From Alphaproteobacteria bacterium (lineage in GTDB: Bacteria; Pseudomonadota; Alphaproteobacteria; Micavibrionales; Micavibrionaceae): a stretch of 40,483 nucleotides of DNA. A program made the translations under genes and the position numbers. Within the stretch, counting starts at the first letter, position 1. Each line of letters begins with the position of its first letter. The stretch is taken from assembly GCA_016757515.1 (NCBI GenBank), contig JAERIN010000010.1, forward strand, positions 1 through 40,483, written 5' to 3'. Below the pieces are notes generated by a model. The model ran no database searches. It worked only from the letters and a program-made list of their open reading frames with translations, and was not told the origin of the DNA. Below are positions 7,470 to 14,649 of the stretch, piece after piece.

Positions 7470-8148
7470 TCAAACAATGGGCTTTATGGGCATGCCATCG
7501 TCGTCATCCCCTATGGGCGGCGGCACTTCGTTTGCTGTGGGAGCACGGCCCGGAATGGGGGCGGCGTCCAAGACGCGCCTTTCAGGGTCATGCGCCAGGC
7601 GCACGGTAAGAGTGACGGGGGGTTTAGAAGAATCTTGATCAAAATAGGTGCCACAGAACTGCTGACTGGAGTACCCTGAGAGCCCGGATATACCAGCTCC
7701 AAGGCCTTTTGTGGCACCGCCACCTCCCATTGCACCCCTGCCCAAGAAGTCCGGGCCTCTCGTGAGAGAATCGAGACATAGGGCAGCAGGGGCCGGAGGC
7801 CGCTCCTGTGTAATCTTGGCGGAGACAAGACCAAGTTCTGGACCGTTGGGAAGATTGGCGGCACGCCCCTCTTCTGTTCCCTTGGCAAAGAATGTGAGAC
7901 GTTTGCCTGTATCAGGTATGGTCTCTATATCAGCGGTGGCGCCCGCGTCTAAGAAAAGTGGTTTTGCCCATTTTGTGCCATCAAGAGAAAACTGAAAGGC
8001 CGCGCGGGTGGGTGCATTATTGGTTATGCGGAGCTTATATTGCTCCTTGTGGGCTAGACCGACATAGCCGCTAAATCCCTCTCTCTCTCTCTGCCACAGG
8101 CCGGTCGTCCGCGCCGATGATCTGCATTTCAAAGGGTTCTATTTTCAT
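7470..8148 (-). pseudogene. Hypothetical protein gene with frameshift in an (AG)7 tract; possibly phase-variable
   Basis: A clear start exists at ATG 8148, with AAGGAG 9 bp upstream and a good promoter. It reads MKIEPFEMQIIGADDRPVAE and then stops within a few codons after a run of seven AG dinucleotides (8079-8092). The downstream frame (GFSGYVGLAHKEQYKLRITN...) is open to 7470. Eight AG units would join them into a protein of about 226 residues. The joined N-terminal domain (RPVAE, then YKLRITNNAP, then an FSLDG strand and AKITQERP) looks like an uncharacterised beta-rich domain seen in many bacteria and phages. A Gly-rich middle and an acidic tail (GDDDDGMPI) follow. It could be a decayed gene, a slipped-strand switch or a sequencing error. 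The locus is flanked by 31-bp direct repeats and ends in a strong terminator. Confidence 0.65.
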
Positions 8149-8194
8149 GGTGTTGTGCTCCTTTTTCTTTGGGTTTGGTTGGGTACTGAGAGGG

Positions 8195-8224
8195 ACTATG
8201 CCACTGAAAAAAAACTTTTGTCAA
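8195..8224 (-). promoter_or_regulatory. Sigma70-type promoter of the frameshifted gene
   Basis: On the minus strand: TTGACA (8219-8224), 18-bp spacer containing an 8-T run, CATAGT (8195-8200). It starts inside the murJ stop codon region. It gives a leader of about 40 bases with a real AAGGAG site, unlike the leaderless promoters elsewhere in the window. Confidence 0.65.
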
Positions 8225-9759
8225 CCAAAAAATGTATGGATTCGTTTACGCCCCCCCGCATACGACCGGCGAAAGCCGGCGGCAAGCAGGACCGCGCCGT
8301 AGGTCGCTACGCCCAGGGCTATCAGGGGCGCGAGGGCCAAAACGCGGGCCAGCGCCGCATCACCCGGCACGAAAAACGGCTCCGCGGCCCACACGACGCC
8401 CGCCATCAGGGCCACGCCGAGAGCTATCTTGCCCAGGCAGGCGCAGTCCACCCGTACCACCGGATCCGCCCGCAAGGCCCATATCAACAGGGCAAGCTGC
8501 ATCCACCCTGCGACCGAGGTGGCGAGGGCAATCCCCTCGGCCCCCCAGCCGAACCCAAAAATCAGGACTAGGGCCAAGACGATGTTCAGCGTCGTACACA
8601 CAAGCGCCGTCTTGACCGGCGTCATGGTGTCCTGCCGCGCCCAACAGACGGAAGAGTACACCTTCACTGCTATGTATGCGGGCATCCCGATGGCGTAGGC
8701 CCGCAGGACCTCAGACGTGGCGGCCACGTCGGTCTCCGTAAAGGCGCCGTAGCCAAACAGGGTGCGGATGATGGGCTCCGCCAACAGAAACAGGCCCACT
8801 GCGGCGGGCATGCCCAGGGCAAAGCACAGGGTCAGCGCCCGGGAGAACAGGCTGCGCGCGGCGGTCTCCTCCTCCCCCGCCACGGCGCGCGAGAGCATGG
8901 GCAGCAGGGCCGTGCCCAGGGCTATGCCCACGGTGCCCAGGGGGAGTTGCTCCAATCTGTCGGCGTAGTAGATGTGTGATATGGCCCCGGCGGGCAGGAA
9001 GGAGCCGATAACCATGTCCGCGAACAGGTTCACCTGCATCGCCCCAGCGCCAAGAACGCCAGGGCCCATCAAGACCATGAGGCGGCGCATGTCTGCGGTG
9101 AGGCGGGGCCGGGGAAGGCGCAGACGCAGGCCAAGGCCGCGTGTGCAAGTGACGAGGAAGGCCAACTGCACCACGCCCGCCACTGCCACGCCCAGGGAGA
9201 GGGCCAGCCCTGGGTCGGCAATCATCTGCGCGTGCGCAGCACCCAGGGCGGCGATGAGGCACAGGTTGAACAGCACCGGCGCAAAGGCAAAGGGTGCAAA
9301 GCGCCCGTGGGCATTCAGGGCCCCGCCGATAAGGGCCGAGAGGGACATAAACAGGAGGTACGGGAAGGTTATGCGCGTGTAATCTAGTGCCAGAGCGTAG
9401 CGCTGCCCGTCTGCCTCAAACCCTGGGGCCACAAGGAGGAGCACGAGGGGCATGGCCACCATAGCCACGGCGCAAAATGCGCCTATAACCAACAGCATGA
9501 GGGACAAGGCCTGAGAGGCAAAGGCCCCCGCGTCGCCCCGCTCCAGTTTCTCCGTATAGAGCGGCACAAAGGCCACAGCGAACGCGCCCTCGGCGCTGAT
9601 GCGCCTGAAAAAGTTTGGCAGCTTCAGGGCGACAAAGAACGCGTCCGCCACGGGCCCTGCGCCCAAGATGGCGGCGGTGAGGACGTCGCGCACAAAGCCC
9701 GCCACGCGGGAGAGGGCGGTGAACGCGGTGATGGAGGCCAGGGCGCGGACAAGGGACAT
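8221..9759 (-). CDS. murJ: Lipid II flippase MurJ
   Basis: MOP-superfamily flippase that moves lipid II across the inner membrane for peptidoglycan synthesis. The product (about 512 residues, some 14 helices) begins MSLVRALASITAFTALSRVA and continues with GFVRDVLTAAILGAGPVADAF and LPNFFRRISAEGAFAVAFVP, the most conserved MviN/MurJ segment. ADRLEQLPLGTVGIALGTALLP is also diagnostic. ATG 9759 is preferred; a GTG at 9795 would add 12 residues. The last codons (LLAAGFRRSYAGGRKR) are encoded by the 31-bp repeat at 8259-8289, so the natural C-terminus may have been replaced by repeat-derived sequence. The gap to truA (9796-9943) has no gene; a TATATA box lies near 9930. Confidence 0.94.
   Translation of the reverse strand: MSLVRALASITAFTALSRVAGFVRDVLTAAILGAGPVADAFFVALKLPNFFRRISAEGAFAVAFVPLYTEKLERGDAGAFASQALSLMLLVIGAFCAVAMVAMPLVLLLVAPGFEADGQRYALALDYTRITFPYLLFMSLSALIGGALNAHGRFAPFAFAPVLFNLCLIAALGAAHAQMIADPGLALSLGVAVAGVVQLAFLVTCTRGLGLRLRLPRPRLTADMRRLMVLMGPGVLGAGAMQVNLFADMVIGSFLPAGAISHIYYADRLEQLPLGTVGIALGTALLPMLSRAVAGEEETAARSLFSRALTLCFALGMPAAVGLFLLAEPIIRTLFGYGAFTETDVAATSEVLRAYAIGMPAYIAVKVYSSVCWARQDTMTPVKTALVCTTLNIVLALVLIFGFGWGAEGIALATSVAGWMQLALLIWALRADPVVRVDCACLGKIALGVALMAGVVWAAEPFFVPGDAALARVLALAPLIALGVATYGAVLLAAGFRRSYAGGRKRIHTFFG
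8259..8289. repeat. 31-bp direct repeat with GAAA-loop hairpin, copy 2 (in the murJ 3' end)
   Basis: Exact copy of 7373-7403, 886 bp away and in the same orientation. It lies inside the coding 3' end of murJ. With copy 1 it brackets the frameshifted gene, its promoter and its terminator. Confidence 0.8.
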
Positions 9760-9943
9760 TGCACGGGTCACAAGAGCGCGGAACGCCCCTGCCACGCAAG
9801 GCCCGCGCCGCGCATAGCAGAACCAAAGGGCCTATCGCCCCCTCTAAGCGCCGCTGGCGTCTAGGCTCCTTCAGCGTCTTCAGGCACTGCGCTGCCCTGA
9901 GGCTGCGGTCTTGGTGCTTACATGGTGCTTATATAAGGTCGGG

Positions 9944-10684
9944 TCAGTACTGAACGCGCATGAGGCTCAACCCCTGTGGGGGCGCGGTAGGACCAGCTGT
10001 GCGCCTGTCCCGCCCTTGCAGAATGCGCGCTGCGTCCTGCGCCGTCCACGTCCCGCGCCCTATCTTTGCCAGGGTCCCAGCGAGTATCCGCACCTGGTTG
10101 TGGAGGAAGGAGCGCGCGCGGGCCCACAGGAGGACTTCCTGCCCGTCCTCTTCTATGCGCAGTTCATCCAGGGTTCTGATCGGGCTCTTGGCCTGGCACT
10201 GACTGCCCCGAAAGGCACTGAAGTCATGCCGCCCCTTGAGCGCGGCACAGGCCCGGCGCATGGCCTGTACGTCCAGAGGCCTGCGCAGATGCCACACCCG
10301 CCCGGCGTCTAGGGCCGGGGGAGCCACGCGCACAAGCATGCGGTAAAGATACACCTTCTCCTGCGCAGAGAAGCGGGCGTGGAAGTCCGGCCCCACGGCC
10401 TGGGCGTCCAGGACCGCTATAGGTGCAGGGCGCAGGTGCGCGTTGAGGGCGTTGCACAGAACGTTAGGCGCGCAGGGCCGCGATAGGTCAAAATGCGCAA
10501 CCTGTCCCGCCGCGTGGACCCCGGCGTCTGTCCGCCCCGCGCCGTGGACTGTGCTGTTCTGCTGGCAAAACGCCATTATGGCCGCCTCTAGCGCGCCTTG
10601 CACTGTAGGCACGCCAGCCTCCTGCCGCTGCCACCCAAAGAACGGCCCACCGTCGTACTCCACCAAAATTTTCCAGCGGGTCAT
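9944..10684 (-). CDS. truA: tRNA pseudouridine(38-40) synthase
   Basis: Isomerises uridines 38-40 in the anticodon arm of many tRNAs. The 246-residue protein has the catalytic motif GRTDAGVHA with the nucleophile Asp53, an N-terminal VEYDGGPFFGWQRQ strand, ALNAHLRPAPIAVLDA, and RARSFLHNQVRILAGTL near the C-terminus, all typical of TruA. The ATG at 10684 sits opposite the dotH promoter in a 91-bp divergent gap. In alphaproteobacteria truA often follows fmt/def; those genes are absent here. Confidence 0.95.
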   Translation of the reverse strand: MTRWKILVEYDGGPFFGWQRQEAGVPTVQGALEAAIMAFCQQNSTVHGAGRTDAGVHAAGQVAHFDLSRPCAPNVLCNALNAHLRPAPIAVLDAQAVGPDFHARFSAQEKVYLYRMLVRVAPPALDAGRVWHLRRPLDVQAMRRACAALKGRHDFSAFRGSQCQAKSPIRTLDELRIEEDGQEVLLWARARSFLHNQVRILAGTLAKIGRGTWTAQDAARILQGRDRRTAGPTAPPQGLSLMRVQY

Positions 10685-10724
10685 CCATACCCCCCTGTTG
10701 ATAGTTTGCCCCGTGTGGGTGACA

Positions 10725-10748
10725 GCCTGGGGCGAGCGTGCCTAGAAT
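10725..10748 (+). promoter_or_regulatory. Predicted promoter of the dotH-dotG-dotF operon
   Basis: A GTGACA-like -35 around 10719-10724, about 18 bp, then TAGAAT at 10743-10748. The start would fall near 10755, so the leader before GTG 10761 or ATG 10776 is very short. Confidence 0.45.
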
Positions 10749-10775
10749 AGACCCGAATCGGTGCGCCCAAAACCC

Positions 10776-11879
10776 ATGGTATTACGTCCTCTTATCCTTG
10801 CAGCCCTTTTGGCCCTTATTTTTCCCGCTCCCGCCGCCTGGGCGCAGGAGGACAGGGGTGCGCCGCCTGTTGCCCCCGTGCCAGAGGGGGTGCCCCCTAT
10901 GCCCGCAGGGCCGAGTCCGAACCCGATAGGCGACCTTTTGGGTATGGCCCCGAAGGTGCAGAGCCCCATGCTGCCGCCCTTGGGCGGGTCCGGGGCTCCG
11001 CCCGCTCTCCAGGCCGACACGGGTCCAGCGTATGACTTTGAGATGGACCCGGAGGAGCTGAAGGCCAGAGCCCGGCAAAGGGCTTTTGAGGCGGCCCTGG
11101 AGGGCCTGATGCCCCTTCGGCCTGAGGAGATACGGACGCTCTTGGAGCGCTACGATGAAGTGCAAAGGAGTGTGGAAGTGCCACACTATCCCCGGCCAGA
11201 GCCCTTGGTGGCGGTTGCCACAGCCTCTCTGGAGCCGGGTGCATACCCCCTGACTGTCCTGGTTGCGGAGGGGAACGTGACCACGGTCACCTTTTTGGAC
11301 GTCTCTGGTGCGCCCTGGCCGGTGGAGGACATCAGCTGGGCAGGGAACTTTGAGGTTGTGCAGTCTGGGAACGACGACGGTACGCACATCTTGCGTATCA
11401 CGCCGCAGTCTGCCTTTGCACACGGGAACATGTCTGTGCGCCTCTTGGGCCTAAACACGCCCCTTATCTTGACCCTAGACACAGCGCGGGACCAGGTACA
11501 CTACCGCCTGGATATTGTTATCCCTGAGACTGGCCCCATGGCAAAACCGCCCCTCATCCAGGCCCGAAGGGGCCCCATGGCAGGCGGGGTGGAGATAGCG
11601 CGCGTGCTGGAGGGCGTGGTGCCGGGCCGCTTCACGCGCTTGGCTGTGACGGGGGCGGACGGACGGACGAGCGCCTACAGGGACGGAGACGGGGGGGCTA
11701 CCTACCTGCGCACGCCGTTGACGCTGCTTTCCCCTGGCTGGAGCGCGCATGTGGCCTCTGCGGATGGGATGCAGGTCTATGTCATAGACGCAGCCCCAGT
11801 GGTGTTACTCTCAGACCAGGGGCGGATGGTGCGGGTCTATCTGTCTGAGAGGGAGATGGAAGGGGGCAGCGGAGCATGA
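10776..11879 (+). CDS. dotH: Type IVB secretion outer-membrane core protein DotH/IcmK
   Basis: DotH forms the outer-membrane ring of the Dot/Icm core with DotC and DotD. The product starts with a Sec signal peptide (VLRPLILAALLALIF, cleavage after AWA) and a Pro-rich stretch. The conserved region follows: LRPEEIRTLLERYDEVQRSV (about residues 112-131), VAEGNVTTVTFLDVSGAPWP (about 165-185), ILRITPQSAFAHGNMSVRLLG, then TPLILTLDTARDQVHYRLDI. These match the IcmK/TraN pattern and order. At about 367 residues it has the normal length. ATG 10776 is chosen because the signal peptide follows directly; GTG 10761 adds five residues. It overlaps dotG by 4 bp (ATGA), indicating translational coupling. Confidence 0.9.
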   Translation: MVLRPLILAALLALIFPAPAAWAQEDRGAPPVAPVPEGVPPMPAGPSPNPIGDLLGMAPKVQSPMLPPLGGSGAPPALQADTGPAYDFEMDPEELKARARQRAFEAALEGLMPLRPEEIRTLLERYDEVQRSVEVPHYPRPEPLVAVATASLEPGAYPLTVLVAEGNVTTVTFLDVSGAPWPVEDISWAGNFEVVQSGNDDGTHILRITPQSAFAHGNMSVRLLGLNTPLILTLDTARDQVHYRLDIVIPETGPMAKPPLIQARRGPMAGGVEIARVLEGVVPGRFTRLAVTGADGRTSAYRDGDGGATYLRTPLTLLSPGWSAHVASADGMQVYVIDAAPVVLLSDQGRMVRVYLSEREMEGGSGA

Positions 11880-13351
11880 CCAACGGAGACAAAACACCGC
11901 CCCCTGTGAGTGGCGAAGAGAACGGCAACCCGGGCTCGCCGGACGACTTTGACTTTGAGGGCCCCTTCGGCGATGACGGGGGCCTGAAGCCCCAGCCAAC
12001 TCTGGGGGATATGTGGCGCGAGAGTGGGCCCTTTAAGGCAGGGGTCATCGGGGGTGCCATAGCTCTCCTGATCATTTGGTTCGTGCTCTTTGGGGGCAGC
12101 ACCCCTGACGTGGGGCCTGCGGGTGCCCCTCCGGCCTCTAACGTGGAGCAGACCGTCGGCACCGGTGGCCCACTGACCGAGGAGATGCAAAGCCGTCTTG
12201 TGGAGCAGGAAAGGCAGCGCGTGGAGGCCGCTCTTGCGGGCGCAGGGAGCGTCGTCCCCAATCCACCCGGCGCGCCGCCTGTGGGCCTTGGTTTGGGGGA
12301 GGACACAGGGCCGGAGACTGACCCCCTACAACGCTGGAGAGATTTGCAGAGTCGGGCCCAGCAGACTGAGCCCGTGGGGTCTGCGCAGCAAGTCCCCACA
12401 TCTGTCGCTGCGGCCCAGCCGGAGGCGAGCCTCGCAATAGGGGCCATGTCTGGGGCTATGAGTGATCAGATGACCTCTATCCTGGGGAGCCGCACTGTGC
12501 CCGAGGTGCGCGTGCTGCAGATCAACTCTAAGAGCTGGCTGGAATCTCGCCGTGAGGCGCAGGCCGCCGCAGAGGCTCAGGCTGCGGAGGCCGCAGCCCA
12601 GGCTGCGCAGGCGGGGGCGCAAGTCGCTGCGCCGCAAAAGATTCTGGTGCCCGCTGGGGAGATAGAGTACGCCCAGATGCTCACCGAAGCGAACTCAGAC
12701 ATCCCCGGCCCCGTACTGGCCCAGGTGGCCTCTGGCCCCCTTAAGGGGGCACGTCTTATCGGGCAATTCCAGGTGAAGAGCGACAAGTTCTTGGCCATCA
12801 CCTTCCAGACTGCCGTGATTGACGGCGTAGCTACACAAATAGACGCGGTGGCTCTGGACCCCGACACGACCCTGCCTGGCATGGTGACGGACATAGACCA
12901 CCGCTATCTCAGGCGCATTATCCTGCCTTCCGCTGCGGCCTTTGTGGAGGGCTTTGCCCAGGCTGTGGCGGACTCCGGGCGCACGACCGTCACGGTGGAC
13001 GGCAGCACGGTCATTGAAGAGTCTAACTCCACGACCAACACGCAGGAAGTGAACGCCGGTATCGCCGAGGCGGGTCAGGAGGTGGGGGACATCTTGTCCG
13101 ACATAGCGAACGACACGGAGGTGATGGTTAAGGTTCACGCGGGAACACCCATGGGCGTTTTGTTTCTTGCGCCCGTGGTGGAAAGAGATAACAATGCCCC
13201 CTTCCTGGATAGGAGCCGCGGAGGGAACCAAGAAGACACCGTTCTGCGCCTTCTCGAGGGACGAGACACGGCCCAGGGGGGGCAGAGGCGGAACGCGCAA
13301 AGGGAACAGGAGCGGTTTATAGAGGACCTTTTGGGCCCGGGGGCGACATAA
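11876..13351 (+). CDS. dotG: Type IVB secretion VirB10-like channel protein DotG/IcmE
   Basis: DotG spans both membranes and forms the central channel of the Dot/Icm apparatus. This 491-residue copy has a short acidic cytoplasmic N-terminus, one membrane helix (about residues 54-73), a Pro/Gln/Ala-rich periplasmic linker with an alanine-rich likely coiled coil (about 222-250), and a C-terminal TrbI/VirB10 domain. That domain begins ILVPAGEIEYAQMLTEANSD and includes GPVLAQVASGPLKGARLIG, DPDTTLPGMVTDIDHRYLRR and ILPSAAAFVEGFAQAV. Legionella DotG exceeds 1000 residues because of central pentapeptide-type repeats; these are absent here, so this is a minimal form. The ATGA overlap with dotH supports the start. 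Confidence 0.93.
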   Translation: MTNGDKTPPPVSGEENGNPGSPDDFDFEGPFGDDGGLKPQPTLGDMWRESGPFKAGVIGGAIALLIIWFVLFGGSTPDVGPAGAPPASNVEQTVGTGGPLTEEMQSRLVEQERQRVEAALAGAGSVVPNPPGAPPVGLGLGEDTGPETDPLQRWRDLQSRAQQTEPVGSAQQVPTSVAAAQPEASLAIGAMSGAMSDQMTSILGSRTVPEVRVLQINSKSWLESRREAQAAAEAQAAEAAAQAAQAGAQVAAPQKILVPAGEIEYAQMLTEANSDIPGPVLAQVASGPLKGARLIGQFQVKSDKFLAITFQTAVIDGVATQIDAVALDPDTTLPGMVTDIDHRYLRRIILPSAAAFVEGFAQAVADSGRTTVTVDGSTVIEESNSTTNTQEVNAGIAEAGQEVGDILSDIANDTEVMVKVHAGTPMGVLFLAPVVERDNNAPFLDRSRGGNQEDTVLRLLEGRDTAQGGQRRNAQREQERFIEDLLGPGAT

Positions 13352-13379
13352 ACCCTAACAGATATAGGACGTATTGACT

Positions 13380-14573
13380 ATGAGCACAGACAAAACCGGG
13401 CGTGAGCCGGATCCGGACGCACTGGATGACCTTAGTGACTTGGACCTGGACCTGGACGCTGTAGATCTTGATGTAGACCTGGACGAGGAGCCAGAGGCGC
13501 TTGAAGGTGATGACGACTGGGACGCAGGGGGTGAGGAGGATCTGACTGCGCAGGCCGTGCCTGCCGACTCTCCCACAGGCGCCCAGGCCGCCCGCAGGAG
13601 CAAGACCAAATCATCATCCGCAGGGTTATTCGTCGTGGTCGGCGGGGTTGTGCTTTTGGGCGCGGTGGGGTGGTTTGCCTTCTCCGGCCTCATGGGCGGC
13701 AGTGCCCCCACAACGCCTCGGGCCCCGCCCCCACCGGCCACCCTGTCTGAGGCTCCGGCCCCCACAGTGCTGGAGCCCCCGACCATAGAGGTGGATCTGG
13801 CTGTTGAGTCTTCCCTGCAGCAGTTCACCCCGCAGCCCTCTCCCCAGCCCGACGCTGCTCCGCCGCCCGCACCAGAGAGGGGGGGCTTGCTCTTCAACCC
13901 GGCGGGGATGGAGGCCGCCCTGGGCCTGCCGTCTCCAGAGGAGAACACGCAAGAGCCACTCACGCCCATGCCCGATGTGACTATCACCCCCGCGCAGCCC
14001 GCGCCTGCGGGCCTGGTTGGGGACTTCTCTCCGCCAGCCCCCCCTGCGCCTGCACAGGAGGCCCCTGCGCTCGGCGCACAGGAGGAGGAACCCCCACAGG
14101 AAGCCCCCTCTGCTCTTCTGGCAGCGCCGGCGGTGACGCCCGATACCGCAGCGTTTGAGGCCCGTCTGGAGGCGGCCGAGGCTGCGCAGGCCGACACGGC
14201 GCAGAAGGTGGAGGTCGTGGTGAGGCAGGTGGATGCCCTTTCGACCACGCTGACCCGACTGGAAGGGAAGCTGGACGCCCTGGCGTCTCGCCCGACACCG
14301 TCTGCTGAGACTGCAGCACGGCCACGACCTGCGGCAAGGCCCGCGCCCAAGAGGCCGCCCGCTGCACCCGCTGCGCACAGGGCCAGCACCGTTACGTGGG
14401 AGCTGCGTTCCGCCGGGCCGGGTCAGGCCCTGGTGTCTAAGACCGGTGGCGCGGATGTCTACACTGTCACTGTGGGGGCCTCCCTGCCTGGGATTGGTCG
14501 GGTGACGTCCATCAGTCAGGACGCCAACGGACGCTGGGTTGTACAGGGCACACAGGGGCGCATCGCGCAGTAG
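13380..14573 (+). CDS. dotF: DotF/IcmG-like type IVB secretion protein
   Basis: The order after dotG and the domain plan identify it as DotF: an acidic cytoplasmic N-terminus, one membrane helix (about residues 82-103), a long Pro/Ala-rich periplasmic linker, a coiled coil (about 255-300) and a small C-terminal domain. The C-terminal domain (GQALVSKTGG, YTVTVGASLPGIGRVTSI, then WVVQGTQGRI) matches the IcmG/TraP end. DotF is an inner-membrane partner of DotG. At 397 residues it is longer than the Legionella protein (269), mostly in the linker. The N-terminus is unusual: residues 13-36 alternate Asp and Leu (DDLSDLDLDLDAVDLDVDLD). ATG 13380 has AGGA about 10 bp upstream. The family call rests on short motifs plus context. 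Confidence 0.8.
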   Translation: MSTDKTGREPDPDALDDLSDLDLDLDAVDLDVDLDEEPEALEGDDDWDAGGEEDLTAQAVPADSPTGAQAARRSKTKSSSAGLFVVVGGVVLLGAVGWFAFSGLMGGSAPTTPRAPPPPATLSEAPAPTVLEPPTIEVDLAVESSLQQFTPQPSPQPDAAPPPAPERGGLLFNPAGMEAALGLPSPEENTQEPLTPMPDVTITPAQPAPAGLVGDFSPPAPPAPAQEAPALGAQEEEPPQEAPSALLAAPAVTPDTAAFEARLEAAEAAQADTAQKVEVVVRQVDALSTTLTRLEGKLDALASRPTPSAETAARPRPAARPAPKRPPAAPAAHRASTVTWELRSAGPGQALVSKTGGADVYTVTVGASLPGIGRVTSISQDANGRWVVQGTQGRIAQ

Positions 14574-14649
14574 GCCCCTGTCTGGGTCTTTTGAAGCCAG
14601 ACTCCGGGGCTTGCCCCGTAGGGCCGCTGCGTGCCATGCTCCCACCGCT

